Assembly: GCA_023391815.1 (NCBI GenBank)
Contig: JAEWAF010000013.1
Location: 1 to 45,285, forward strand
Reading direction: 5' to 3'
Length of the DNA stretch: 45,285 nt
Source of the DNA: Pseudomonadota bacterium
Lineage (GTDB): Bacteria; Pseudomonadota; Gammaproteobacteria; Steroidobacterales; Steroidobacteraceae
The notes beneath the pieces were generated by a model. That model saw only the letters and a list, made by a program, of their open reading frames with translations, was not told the DNA's origin and made no database searches. Below are positions 1 through 8,307 of the stretch, piece by piece. The position numbers and the translations under genes are program-made. How positions within the stretch are numbered: position 1 is the first letter of the stretch; each line of letters begins with the position of its first letter.

Positions 1-49
1 GACGGCGTAAAAGGGTGCCATCGGGAAATTTATTCAGGTCAGTATCGAC

Positions 50-454
50 CTACAAATAACTTGTCACCTTCGGCTCGTGCATCCAGTCGTAGTCGCGACC
101 GTTGCAGTAACGGATCGGCAGTGCCGCCAGCTCTTCATCGGAAACATCGTCGAGGCACGCGATGTTGATGGAGACGAACGCGCCGCCGATCTCCGGCACG
201 TTGCCCCGACTGAACGGGCGCAGGCCGCAGCGCTTGCAGAATAGATGATGGCCTTGCATGGAACCGAACTGGTAATCGCCGAGCTGCGCTTCGTCGGTCC
301 GGAGCCTGAAGTTCTCCGGCTTGATCACCGTGCCCCAGCTGCGCGTCTTCCGGCAGATGGAGCAGTTGCACCGGGTCGTGCCCTGGCTCAGATCGATGTC
401 CGCTTCGTAGCGAACGGCTCCGCAATGGCAGCTGCCCTGGTAGGTCTTCAACAT
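50..454 (-). CDS. GFA-family zinc protein (glutathione-dependent formaldehyde-activating enzyme-like)
   Basis: A 134-residue protein of the GFA/CENP-V fold. Members bind zinc through clustered cysteines, and some act on S-hydroxymethylglutathione. The seven expected cysteines are present: C9 and C11 (SCHCGAVRYE), C29, C31 and C34 (RCNCSIC) and C73 and C76 (FCKRCG). The length is normal for the family. The frame stays open for about 280 codons upstream, but the family homology begins at the ATG at 454, which has GAGGAG about 10 nt before it, so that start is chosen. The gene is divergent from a WYL regulator 93 bp away, which could control it. True formaldehyde activity is not shown; many GFA proteins have other or unknown substrates. 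Confidence 0.9.
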   Translation of the reverse strand: MLKTYQGSCHCGAVRYEADIDLSQGTTRCNCSICRKTRSWGTVIKPENFRLRTDEAQLGDYQFGSMQGHHLFCKRCGLRPFSRGNVPEIGGAFVSINIACLDDVSDEELAALPIRYCNGRDYDWMHEPKVTSYL

Positions 455-512
455 TGGCCGGCTCTCCTCGAGGTGAAACGCTATGCTTGGCTGCCGGGCA
501 GTGTAGTCGGCA

Positions 513-535
513 CTGCTGCCAGATCTTGTCAGCAG
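513..535. promoter_or_regulatory. Inverted repeat in divergent GFA/WYL intergenic region
   Basis: CTGCTG and CAGCAG arms separated by 11 nt, with AGATCT in the centre, lie just upstream of the WYL regulator start and inside the GFA promoter region. The placement fits an autoregulatory operator, but the arms are only 6 bp long, so this is tentative. Confidence 0.2.
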
Positions 536-547
536 CCCTTGCCTCCA

Positions 548-1252
548 ATGAACAAGACCGAACGCCTGTTTGCGCTGATCGATGTCTTCCGCCGCCATCG
601 CCGGGCGGTGACCGCCGCGGTGCTGGCGGAGGAAATGGGCGTGTCGCTGCGGACCATCTATCGCGACGTGCAGACGCTGATCGGGTTGGGCGCTCCGATC
701 GAAGGCGAGGCCGGCACAGGCTACCTGCTGCGGCCGGGATTTTTTCTGCCGCCACTGATGTTCGATCCGACCGAGCTGGAAGCGCTCCGGCTGGGCGGCT
801 ATTGGGTGGAGCGTCAGGCCGACGCCGGTCTGGCGCGTGCCGCCAGCAATGCGATCGCCAAGATCGCGATGGCGACCCCGGAGGACTTGCGCGACCAGAT
901 CGACTCCATCGGCCTGTACGCCTGGCCGCAGCCGGAGGAGCCCACTCGCCTGCCGGTGCTGCCCGTCATTCGCGAAGCCTTGCGTAACGAAGAGAAGGTG
1001 TCGATCGTCTACGTGGGGCCCGACGGCGCGCGGACTGAGCGGATCGTCTGGCCGCTGGTCATCGCCTTCTATCACCAACCGTCTTTGGGTGCGTGGTGCG
1101 AGCTGCGCCAGGACTACCGGACATTTCGCGTCGATCGGATCGAAAGCGCGACTGCCACGGGGAGGCCACTGCCCGAGCGCAGAACCACGTTGTTCAAATC
1201 GTATCTGGAACACATTTTCGCCGAGGCCCGCTTGCCCTCGGGGGAACCCTGA
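548..1252 (+). CDS. YafY-type HTH/WYL-domain transcriptional regulator
   Basis: A 234-residue regulator. Residues about 1-60 form a DeoR-like helix-turn-helix (VLAEEMGVSLRTIYRDVQ). The C-terminal half is a WYL domain with the degenerate signature AWCELRQDYRTFRVDRI. WYL domains usually sense a ligand, sometimes nucleic acid. The ATG at 548 is the first start that fits the family N-terminus (MNKTERLFALID); the open frame upstream is the shadow of the opposite-strand GFA gene. No good Shine-Dalgarno precedes it. A terminator follows directly. Divergent pairing suggests it regulates the GFA gene, which is inference. Confidence 0.9.
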   Translation: MNKTERLFALIDVFRRHRRAVTAAVLAEEMGVSLRTIYRDVQTLIGLGAPIEGEAGTGYLLRPGFFLPPLMFDPTELEALRLGGYWVERQADAGLARAASNAIAKIAMATPEDLRDQIDSIGLYAWPQPEEPTRLPVLPVIREALRNEEKVSIVYVGPDGARTERIVWPLVIAFYHQPSLGAWCELRQDYRTFRVDRIESATATGRPLPERRTTLFKSYLEHIFAEARLPSGEP

Positions 1253-1286
1253 ACCGCGCGCCGGCGGCGCCCCGGTTGCGGTTTTT
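1252..1286 (+). terminator. Rho-independent terminator after WYL regulator
   Basis: A two-part stem starts on the last base of the stop codon: AACCG pairs with CGGTT, and inside it GCGCC pairs with GGCGC around a GGC loop. Five T residues follow at 1282-1286 after a short GCGG spacer. Confidence 0.6.
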
Positions 1287-1411
1287 GCGAGCCACTTCAC
1301 TCAAGAATTCGCCGCTACGCTTCGATGAATACATATCACGCCCTGCGTCGCTGTTGCCGAAACGGACGCCAGACAGAATGAAGCGGCGAACCGAAGTTCG
1401 AGTGATGTGTT

Positions 1412-2788
1412 GTGACGACAGGCACCGATACTGACCCTTGGCGCACCAAGTACTACGACAGTCTGGGCCGGCTGGATGAACAGCAGCTGCAGTTTCGCGC
1501 CATGGAAACGGCGCTCAAACGCCTGATCGGCCGGCTGTGCACCGCCGCGTTGGGACTCTCGCCGCCGCTGGATGAGCAGCTCAGAAAACTTCAGGCGGTG
1601 CTTCGCCGCGAGACCTCCGCCGAAGAGCTCGAGAAGCTCACCCCCGCGCTCACCGACGCCATCGGCGCGCTCGATCATCCGGTGCCGCCCGCGCCGGATG
1701 CGCCAGGCAATGCGCCGTCGTTGCCATCGAGCAACGTGGTCGTGAGCGACGAGCGTTTGCGCTCCATACTCGCGGCGCTGGTTGCCGAGCTTCGTCGCGA
1801 TGTTGAGTTGGCCGCCCAAGCAGACGCGCTGGATGAGCGGCTGTCGGCCGCTCTGACCCACGACCAGCTGCCCGAAGTGCTCAGCTCGCTGACCGATCTG
1901 GTCGGCAAGCGCATTCAACACATCGAGCGCGCCAAAGCGGAGATCGAGGATCTGCTCGGTCACATGGTCGGCAAGCTGGACGAAATCGGTCAGTTCGTCG
2001 CCGAGCAACATCAGAACCAGGCGCAATCGCAAGCCAGCAGCGAGACATTGAATACTCAGCTGGTCGGCGAGATCAGGGCCATGGGCGAGAGCGTGGAGAC
2101 CGCCAAGGATCTGCAACTGATCCGTCAACAGGTCCGCGACCGCATGGATGCGATCGACAGACACCTGCAGGAGTTCCGGCAGCGTGAGGCGACTTTCGCG
2201 GCAGCCATCAGCGCCCGAAGCGATCAGATGCGCTCGCGCATCCTCGAGCTGGAAGCCGAGGCGAAGCGCTTGCAAGGCCAGTTACAAGATGAGCAGCGCG
2301 CCTCGACCATCGACGTGCTGACCGGAATCCCCAATCGTCAGGCGTATGACAAGCGTGTTGAGGAAGAGCTGCATCGCTTGCGTCGCTTCAAACAGGCCGC
2401 CTGTCTGGCCGTGTGGGACGTGGATCATTTCAAACGCATCAACGATAGCTACGGCCACCGCGCCGGCGATCGGGTGCTGCAAGTCGTCGCCAGCTGCTTT
2501 GCCAGCCGGATCCGCTCGACCGACTTCATCGCCCGCTACGGTGGCGAAGAGTTCGTGATGATTCTGCCCGGCACTCATTTGGAAGATGCCTCGCGGTTCA
2601 GCGAACGCATCCGTGCCGCCATCGCGGAGATCGGCTTTCACTTTCGGGGCACACCGGTGTCGATCACGGCGTCGAGCGGCGTGACTGCATTGCTGCCCGA
2701 CGATTCGCCTGAAACTGTATTCGACCGCGCCGACAAAGCGTTGTATCGAGCCAAGCAAGGCGGCCGCAATCGCTGCGAGACCGCATGA
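1412..2788 (+). CDS. Diguanylate cyclase with long coiled N-terminus
   Basis: A 458-residue protein whose C-terminal GGDEF domain (about 295-455) should make cyclic-di-GMP from two GTP. The active-site loop is GGEEF (377-381), and the metal and GTP motif around D336/D338 (WDVDHFKRIND) is intact. An RSTD inhibitory site (368-371) lies exactly five residues before GGEEF, which predicts product feedback. Residues 1-290 have no recognised sensor domain or membrane segment; they look helical, with heptad-like stretches at about 220-295, so it is probably a cytoplasmic, dimerising enzyme. The start is a GTG; an internal ATG exists at codon 31. It is convergent with the lipoprotein gene across a strong hairpin. 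Confidence 0.9.
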   Translation: MTTGTDTDPWRTKYYDSLGRLDEQQLQFRAMETALKRLIGRLCTAALGLSPPLDEQLRKLQAVLRRETSAEELEKLTPALTDAIGALDHPVPPAPDAPGNAPSLPSSNVVVSDERLRSILAALVAELRRDVELAAQADALDERLSAALTHDQLPEVLSSLTDLVGKRIQHIERAKAEIEDLLGHMVGKLDEIGQFVAEQHQNQAQSQASSETLNTQLVGEIRAMGESVETAKDLQLIRQQVRDRMDAIDRHLQEFRQREATFAAAISARSDQMRSRILELEAEAKRLQGQLQDEQRASTIDVLTGIPNRQAYDKRVEEELHRLRRFKQAACLAVWDVDHFKRINDSYGHRAGDRVLQVVASCFASRIRSTDFIARYGGEEFVMILPGTHLEDASRFSERIRAAIAEIGFHFRGTPVSITASSGVTALLPDDSPETVFDRADKALYRAKQGGRNRCETA

Positions 2789-2790
2789 CA

Positions 2791-2817
2791 CGGGCGGCGT
2801 CGACGCGACGCCGCCCG
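2791..2817. terminator. Bidirectional hairpin between convergent genes
   Basis: A perfect 11-bp stem, CGGGCGGCGTC with GACGCCGCCCG, around a 5-nt GACGC loop, fills the 36-bp gap between the cyclase and lipoprotein stop codons. There is no long T tract on either side. Confidence 0.6.
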
Positions 2818-2824
2818 CTGTTCA

Positions 2825-4414
2825 TCACGGCACGATCATGAAGTCATGGACTTCGCCGCCCGTCACCAGGGCACCGTTGATCTTGGCCGCGATCGTCGGT
2901 GCGACGATCTCCACTCGATATAACTCGGTCGCGGCGCTCTCCTGATCCGCCGTGTAGATCATGCGATCGCCCGCGTGGGTGTACTCGAACCACATCACTC
3001 CCGATGCGGACATCGGAGCGCTCAGCTTGGTGGCGACACCGGCACTGGCGAAATCCACTTCATACAGTTCGTATACGCCCGCGTTGTCCTGATTGGCGTT
3101 GTATGAAATGCGCGCGCCATCCGGCCGCATGTCGAAACCCACCACACCGCCGCCGGACACGAGCGGCGCGCTTAGCTTGGTTGCTACGCCCGGCATCGAA
3201 AGCTCGGCGCGATAGAGCTCCGGACGGCCGGCCGTATCCTGCTCGGCGACGTAGACGATGAAGTCGCTCTGCGGCCCGAATTCATACAACGTCGTGACTC
3301 GACCACCGGCAACGAGCGGCGGATTGATCTTGGTCGAGACGCCTGGCGTATTGAGCGCCACGGTGTACAGCTCGACCACGCCGTCCGTTGTTTGATCCGC
3401 GCAGTAGGCAACGCGAGCCGAATCCGGCGCGAACTGGAACCGACACACGTCGCCGCCGGCCACCATCGGGCCGTTGAGTTTTACGCTCGTGCCGGGATTC
3501 GACACCGCGACGGTGTAGAGTTCCAGCACGTCGTTCGCGTCCTGGTCCGCAACGTAACCGATCCGCTGACCATCGGGGCTGAAGTCGAACTCATCGTAAA
3601 CATCACGATCGGCGCCCATCTGGGGATGCACCCGTTGCGCCACACCGGGGTTCGAGAGTTGGGTGATGAACAGCTCGTACACCTCGACGGTGCTCTGATC
3701 CGCTCGATATAAAACCCGGGAGCTGTCCGGGCTGAAGCGATAGCCGGCGCGAACCGAGCCACCCGCGGTCAGCGGTGCATTCAACTTCGTGGCGACTCCC
3801 GGGTGAGCGAGATCGACCACAAACAACTCGTAGATGTCGTCCGTCACATCGGCGCGATACACCACCTTGGTGCCATCCGGGCTGACGATGAAGTCGAGCA
3901 CGTCGCGGTTCGACTGCAACTGCGCGTTGAGCTTGGTGGCCACGCCCGGGCTGGCGAGGTTGACCGAGTACAGCTCGTACCGACCGGACACCGAACCGTC
4001 GGCTATATAAATCGCGGTCTGCCCGTCGGGCGTGGTGGCGTATTGATCGACGCTCCCGCCGGCGACCAGCGGACCGTTCAACTTGGTCGAGCCGTTCGGG
4101 CTGCTCGCGTCCGCGAGGTACAGCTCGTTGATCTCATCCGAGTCCTCATCGGCGATATAAATGATGGGATTCGGGGAGGTCGAGCCGGAGCCGGTGTCAC
4201 CGCCGCCCCCCGGGCTCGGGCCGCCACCACCGCTGCCGGTGCCCGTATCGCCCGAGCCACCCGAGCCGGAACCGCCCGTGCCGGCACCGCCGGAATCCGA
4301 GCCGCCGCCTCCACCGCCACCGCACGCCGCCAGCATCAAGGCGGCGACCGTCGTTGCAAGCAATCCACCCCGACGTAACAACGTCCGCCGCCGGGTCTGT
4401 GTATCCAAAGTCAT
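2825..4414 (-). CDS. Lipoprotein with nine-repeat TolB-like beta-propeller
   Basis: A 529-residue exported lipoprotein of unknown function. Residues 1-30 are an Arg-rich signal peptide ending in a lipobox (LMLAAC, lipidated C31). The RRR..LLRR pattern could allow Tat export. Residues 32-80 are an extreme Gly/Ser linker. From about 82 to the end there are nine imperfect repeats of about 50 residues, each with the pattern 'YxADQ...ELYxVxLxxPGVATKLNxPLVAGGxV...SPDG.R', as in TolB/WD-like propellers. These often bind proteins or sugars. GGAG lies 6 nt before the ATG. It is divergent from the sigma/kinase pair (119 bp), so it may be one of their targets; that is inference. Confidence 0.85.
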   Translation of the reverse strand: MTLDTQTRRRTLLRRGGLLATTVAALMLAACGGGGGGGSDSGGAGTGGSGSGGSGDTGTGSGGGGPSPGGGGDTGSGSTSPNPIIYIADEDSDEINELYLADASSPNGSTKLNGPLVAGGSVDQYATTPDGQTAIYIADGSVSGRYELYSVNLASPGVATKLNAQLQSNRDVLDFIVSPDGTKVVYRADVTDDIYELFVVDLAHPGVATKLNAPLTAGGSVRAGYRFSPDSSRVLYRADQSTVEVYELFITQLSNPGVAQRVHPQMGADRDVYDEFDFSPDGQRIGYVADQDANDVLELYTVAVSNPGTSVKLNGPMVAGGDVCRFQFAPDSARVAYCADQTTDGVVELYTVALNTPGVSTKINPPLVAGGRVTTLYEFGPQSDFIVYVAEQDTAGRPELYRAELSMPGVATKLSAPLVSGGGVVGFDMRPDGARISYNANQDNAGVYELYEVDFASAGVATKLSAPMSASGVMWFEYTHAGDRMIYTADQESAATELYRVEIVAPTIAAKINGALVTGGEVHDFMIVP

Positions 4415-4533
4415 GATCTACTCCACTTCAGTTGGGTCGTACTAAAATGTCGCCCGAGTCGAGCGCGCTCGCTCCAGCTCCTGCCGATCCATGCGCAGTG
4501 GTCCGCCGGGTTGGCTCACGGGAAGTGAAAAAA

Positions 4534-5097
4534 ATGTCCGGCAGCGATGTGACCCGCCTGCTCGATGCAGCAGGCGGCGGAGAAAAAGAGGCTTTGGGAC
4601 GGCTGTATCAGGCCGTTTATGAGGAGCTGCGCCTGCTCGCCGAATCCAGCATGCGCAAGGAGCGCTCCGGCCATACGCTCCAGCCCACCGCGCTGGTCAA
4701 CGAGGTGTACCTGCGGCTGAACCCCGGCTCGGGCGAGTGGCAAAACCGTCGACACTTTTTTGGCGCGGCCGCGCAGGCCATGCGCCGGGTGCTGGTCGAC
4801 CACGCTCGACGCAAATACGCCGAAAAGCGCGGCGCCGGTCATGTGCGCGTGACGTTGTCCGATCTGGATGTAAGCGCACCGGAGGATGATCTGGATGTGC
4901 TGGCGGTCAACGATGCGCTCGAGCAACTTGCCCTGGAAGATGCGCGCCTGGCCGAAGTCGTCTCGTTGCGTTTCTTCGCAAACATGAGCATCGAAGACAC
5001 GGCGCGCGCCATGGATCTTTCTCCCGCCACCGTCAAGCGCGATTGGACCTTCGCCCGCGCCTGGCTGTGCGAACATATCCAGCAACACTGCCGCTAG
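4534..5097 (+). CDS. ECF-type RNA polymerase sigma factor (Sigma70_ECF family)
   Basis: A 187-residue sigma factor of the PF07638-like group that often accompanies Ser/Thr kinases rather than anti-sigma factors. Region 2 is at about 20-95 (HTLQPTALVNEVYLRL, NRRHFFGAAAQAMRRVLVDHARR). Region 4 is at about 125-180, with the helix-turn-helix MSIEDTARAMDLSPATVKRDW. In-frame TTG and ATG codons exist upstream at 4432 and 4447, but the ATG at 4534 has GGGAAG about 9 nt before it and matches the family length. The stop is 15 bp before the kinase ATG, so the two are probably one transcript. Kinase phosphorylation is a known mode of control for such sigma factors; here it is inferred. Confidence 0.93.
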   Translation: MSGSDVTRLLDAAGGGEKEALGRLYQAVYEELRLLAESSMRKERSGHTLQPTALVNEVYLRLNPGSGEWQNRRHFFGAAAQAMRRVLVDHARRKYAEKRGAGHVRVTLSDLDVSAPEDDLDVLAVNDALEQLALEDARLAEVVSLRFFANMSIEDTARAMDLSPATVKRDWTFARAWLCEHIQQHCR

Positions 5098-5112
5098 CCG
5101 CAGGTCGACCGC

Positions 5113-7791
5113 ATGAGTTTGCAAACCGAGCGCGCGCTGTTCGAGGCTTGTGTCGATCTGCCCAAAACAGAGCGCGCACAGTGGTTGCAGGCTCATTGTC
5201 CAGACGCGACGAGTCGCGAACGCATCACTCGTTTGTTGGAAGCTCATGATGCCGCCGAGCGCGACCAGGCGCTGGAGCGCCCCGCACCGCCGTCAGCGGA
5301 GCGCGGTGAGCGGCGCATCGGCCCTTACAAATTGTTGGAGCGTGTCGGGGAAGGCGCGATGGGCGAGGTGTATCTCGCCGAACAAGTGACGCCCGTGGTT
5401 CGACGCGTGGCGCTCAAGGTCATCAAGCCCGGCATGGACTCACGCGAAGTCATCGCGCGCTTCGAGGTGGAGCGGCAGACGCTGGCGTTGATGAGCCATC
5501 CCAGCATCGCGCACATCGTCGACGCCGGCGAGACCGAGTCCGGGCAGCCGTACTTCGCCATGGAGTATGTGCCCGGCATTCCGCTCAACCGTTATTGCGA
5601 CCAGCACCGGCTCAGCATCGATGCGCGCCTGCAATTGTTCCTGCAGATCTGCGACGCCGTTCAGCATGCCCATCAGAAAGGTGTCATCCACCGCGACTTG
5701 AAACCGGGCAATCTGCTGGTGAGCGAGCTGGATGGACGACCGATCCCGAAGGTCATCGATTTCGGGATTGCCAAGGCGGTCACGCCCGGCACGCAGGCCA
5801 GCCGCGCACATACCCGCATCGGGCACCTCATCGGCACGCCCGAATATATGAGCCCGGAACAGGCACAGCTCTCGCCGCTCGACGTCGATACGCGCGCGGA
5901 TGTTTACTCGCTCGGCGTCGTGCTCCACGAACTGCTGACCGGCACGCTGCCCTTCAAGGTTGCGAGCCACGAATCGAGCCCGGCGCAGCTGGTGCACGAA
6001 CTGCTGACGTTCGACCCACAAGCGCCGAGCACGCGGGTGAAGACGAGCTCGCAGGCGCTCGACAGCATCGCTGAACATCGCCAGCTCACCACCCGCCAGT
6101 TGTCCCTGCGCCTGCGAGGCGACCTCGATTGGATCGTGCTCAAGGCGTTACAGAAAGACCGAAACAATCGTTACGGCTCGCCGGCGGAACTTGCAGCGGA
6201 CGTGCGCCGGCACCTTGCGAACGAGCCGGTCGTCGCGGGCCCGCCTTCGGTCACCTATCGGATGCGCAAGTTCGCCGTGCGCCACAGTCTCGCGCTGGCG
6301 CTCGTGTCGGGTTTGTTTATTTCGGTGCTGGTGTTCGGCGGTGTGATGGCCTATCAGGCCAAGGAGATCGCGCATCAACGCGACGAAGCCCGCTACCAGG
6401 CGCAGCGCGCCGAGGCATCCAACGAATTTATGAGCTTGATGCTGGAGTCGGTCGGGCCGGAAGGTCGCGCGCTTACGCCCATCGAGCTGGTGGACACCGG
6501 TCTCGAACTGCTCGACAAACAATATAGCGATGATCCGCGCTTCGCCGCCCGCATGCTGTTGCAGATGGCCCGACGCTACATGGACCTGCACAACACCGGC
6601 AAGCAACTGGAAGTCCTGCAGCGCGCGGAGACCATCGCTCGCGATCTCAAGGACGAGGAGCTGATCGCCGCCGTTCAATGCGCGGCCGTCGGCACGGAGC
6701 TGGATGCAAATAACTACGCAGAAGCCGATCGCCGGATGAAGCTCGCTCGGGAAGCCATGCAGCGGCTCGGCCATACGCCACTTTCGACTCGAGTGGATTG
6801 CCTGCGCGCCGAGGCTGACATCGCGCACATGAATCGCGACCGTGCCGGCGCGATCGCGAATCTGAAGAAGGCGCAAGCTCTGCTGGAACGCGCCGATGAC
6901 ACGCGCGGCCTGCGCTATAACGCCGTGCTCACCGATCTCGGCGGTATCTACTACAACTCCGCGCGTTACAAGGAAGCGCTGGATCTCAATCTGCTCACGA
7001 TCCAGGCGCTGGATCGTAACGGCCGTGGCGGCACGCTTGCCAAAGCCACGCTGATGATCAATCAGTCCTCCCTGCTATATCGGCTCGGCGAGATCGAGAA
7101 TGCCCGGAAGGTCGGCGCGGAAGCGATGCAACGGATCCGCTCCTTGCGTGGCGCGCAACCTGTTCCCATCGCGTATAGCGTTTCCTATGGCACGACGCTT
7201 CAACGACTGGGCAAATGGGACGAAGCTCTGGCGATGCTCAATGAAGCCAGCGCCCAGGCAAAACTGCTCGATAGCCAGTTCCTCAGAGCGAATGCCAATC
7301 ATCAGCTCGCTCGCGCGTTGCTCGGTAGCAATCAGCTGCATGCCGTGGAAGAAAAGCTCGCCGACGCAGAACAGCTGTGGATGGCGAACGAGAATGGCAA
7401 TCGCGACCGGCTCGGCGATCTGCTGCGCACTCGCGCCGAACTGGCCATGGCTCGCGGCGATTACAAAGCCGCCCGCCAGTTCATCGAAGGCTCACTCGCC
7501 AAAATGAGCTACGCCTCGGGCCAGGACCTCTCGCCGGGCGCTAGCGCCGCGTTCACCACGGCTAGCAAGATCTATTTACAACTCGGTGACGTCGAGCGGT
7601 CCATCGCTTCGGCCAAGCAGGCACTGGCATTGGCCGAACGCGTTGCTCGCGATCCGGCCGGCAGCGCCGATATCGGTGACGCGTTACTGGCGCTGGCCCG
7701 TGCTCAACGCGCCCAAAAAGACCCGACCGCCGCCGCCACCCTGGCCCGCGCGAACGAAACATTACGCAAGGCGCTAGGACCCGCGACTTGA
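5113..7791 (+). CDS. Transmembrane Ser/Thr protein kinase with TPR-rich C-terminal domain
   Basis: An 892-residue Hanks-type kinase. Residues about 70-370 are the kinase domain, with Gly loop GEGAMGEV (79-86), ATP lysine K102 (VALKVI), catalytic HRD at 193-195 (IHRDLKPGN), DFG at 216-218 and GTPEYMSPEQ. A single membrane helix lies at about 392-413. Residues 415-892 are helical TPR-like repeats that would sit outside the membrane and sense or bind a partner. All catalytic residues are present. It follows the ECF sigma gene by 15 bp and most likely modulates it. A 50-residue Arg/Glu-rich N-terminus (QTERALFEACVDLPKTER) is typical of this sigma-linked kinase class. Confidence 0.93.
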   Translation: MSLQTERALFEACVDLPKTERAQWLQAHCPDATSRERITRLLEAHDAAERDQALERPAPPSAERGERRIGPYKLLERVGEGAMGEVYLAEQVTPVVRRVALKVIKPGMDSREVIARFEVERQTLALMSHPSIAHIVDAGETESGQPYFAMEYVPGIPLNRYCDQHRLSIDARLQLFLQICDAVQHAHQKGVIHRDLKPGNLLVSELDGRPIPKVIDFGIAKAVTPGTQASRAHTRIGHLIGTPEYMSPEQAQLSPLDVDTRADVYSLGVVLHELLTGTLPFKVASHESSPAQLVHELLTFDPQAPSTRVKTSSQALDSIAEHRQLTTRQLSLRLRGDLDWIVLKALQKDRNNRYGSPAELAADVRRHLANEPVVAGPPSVTYRMRKFAVRHSLALALVSGLFISVLVFGGVMAYQAKEIAHQRDEARYQAQRAEASNEFMSLMLESVGPEGRALTPIELVDTGLELLDKQYSDDPRFAARMLLQMARRYMDLHNTGKQLEVLQRAETIARDLKDEELIAAVQCAAVGTELDANNYAEADRRMKLAREAMQRLGHTPLSTRVDCLRAEADIAHMNRDRAGAIANLKKAQALLERADDTRGLRYNAVLTDLGGIYYNSARYKEALDLNLLTIQALDRNGRGGTLAKATLMINQSSLLYRLGEIENARKVGAEAMQRIRSLRGAQPVPIAYSVSYGTTLQRLGKWDEALAMLNEASAQAKLLDSQFLRANANHQLARALLGSNQLHAVEEKLADAEQLWMANENGNRDRLGDLLRTRAELAMARGDYKAARQFIEGSLAKMSYASGQDLSPGASAAFTTASKIYLQLGDVERSIASAKQALALAERVARDPAGSADIGDALLALARAQRAQKDPTAAATLARANETLRKALGPAT

Positions 7792-7989
7792 ATGCCTGAA
7801 AAGATGGATTTGAGCACGGCGCACCCGGCCCGCAGCAGCCTGCTTTACCACGCCTCCATCTTGAAATAGATACACCCGTCACATAACGACCGGGCGATTC
7901 CCCCTGTGCCCGCAGCAAACAAAGGCTGGGCGTACAAGGCAGTGACTTGCCTCTCATACAAGGCATCTGCGAGCAGTCATTCTGGGAAC

Positions 7990-8262
7990 ATGCGCGTATC
8001 CGGGCTCGCCGCTGGCTTGCTTTATCTGACGCTGTCCCTCGCAGCGGCGGCCGCGGGGCTTTCGGACGAGGACGTTCGAAGGGCCTTGATACAACGGAGC
8101 ATTGCCGCCTATCCGGGCAACTGCCCTTGCCCTTATAACCTCGACAGAGCAGGCCGGCAATGCGGCCGGCGGAGTGCCTACAGCAAGCAAGGTGGCTATA
8201 GTCCGCTGTGCTACCCGGCCGATGTCACGCCGGAAATGATTGCCAGCTACCGCGAGCGCTAG
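7990..8262 (+). CDS. Small secreted Cys-rich conserved protein (CPCPYN...GRxCG motif)
   Basis: A 90-residue protein, uncharacterised. Residues 1-22 are a clear signal peptide (Arg, then LAAGLLYLTLSLAAAAA). The mature part has four cysteines in conserved settings: PGNCPCPYNLDRAGRQCG (C45, C47, C58) and YSPLCY (C74). I recall this CPCPY/RSAYS/PLCY pattern from small periplasmic proteins of proteobacteria, but no function is known to me. A GTG start at 7906 would put 28 residues before the signal peptide, so the ATG at 7990 is preferred although its GGGA is only 2-3 nt away. It stands alone between the kinase and the NarM-like gene, on the same strand. Confidence 0.7.
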   Translation: MRVSGLAAGLLYLTLSLAAAAAGLSDEDVRRALIQRSIAAYPGNCPCPYNLDRAGRQCGRRSAYSKQGGYSPLCYPADVTPEMIASYRER

Positions 8263-8294
8263 CGAGAGCAGGCTCCCGAGGGCGGCCAGCGGTG

Positions 8295-8300
8295 TAGAAT
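8295..8300 (+). promoter_or_regulatory. -10-like TAGAAT before NarM-like gene
   Basis: TAGAAT differs by one base from the -10 consensus and ends 7 nt before the ATG at 8308, so transcription would begin at or next to the start codon. No Shine-Dalgarno is visible. No good -35 is seen 16-18 bp upstream. Confidence 0.4.
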
Positions 8301-8307
8301 CTCCGGC

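Noticed and set aside
50..1300. 416-codon minus-strand frame including the GFA gene
   Set aside because: Only the last 134 codons match the GFA family; the rest is antisense to the WYL regulator.
4161..4445. Pro/Glu-rich plus-strand frame opposite the lipoprotein linker
   Set aside because: The Pro/Glu pattern is simply the complement of the Gly/Ser codons in the linker.
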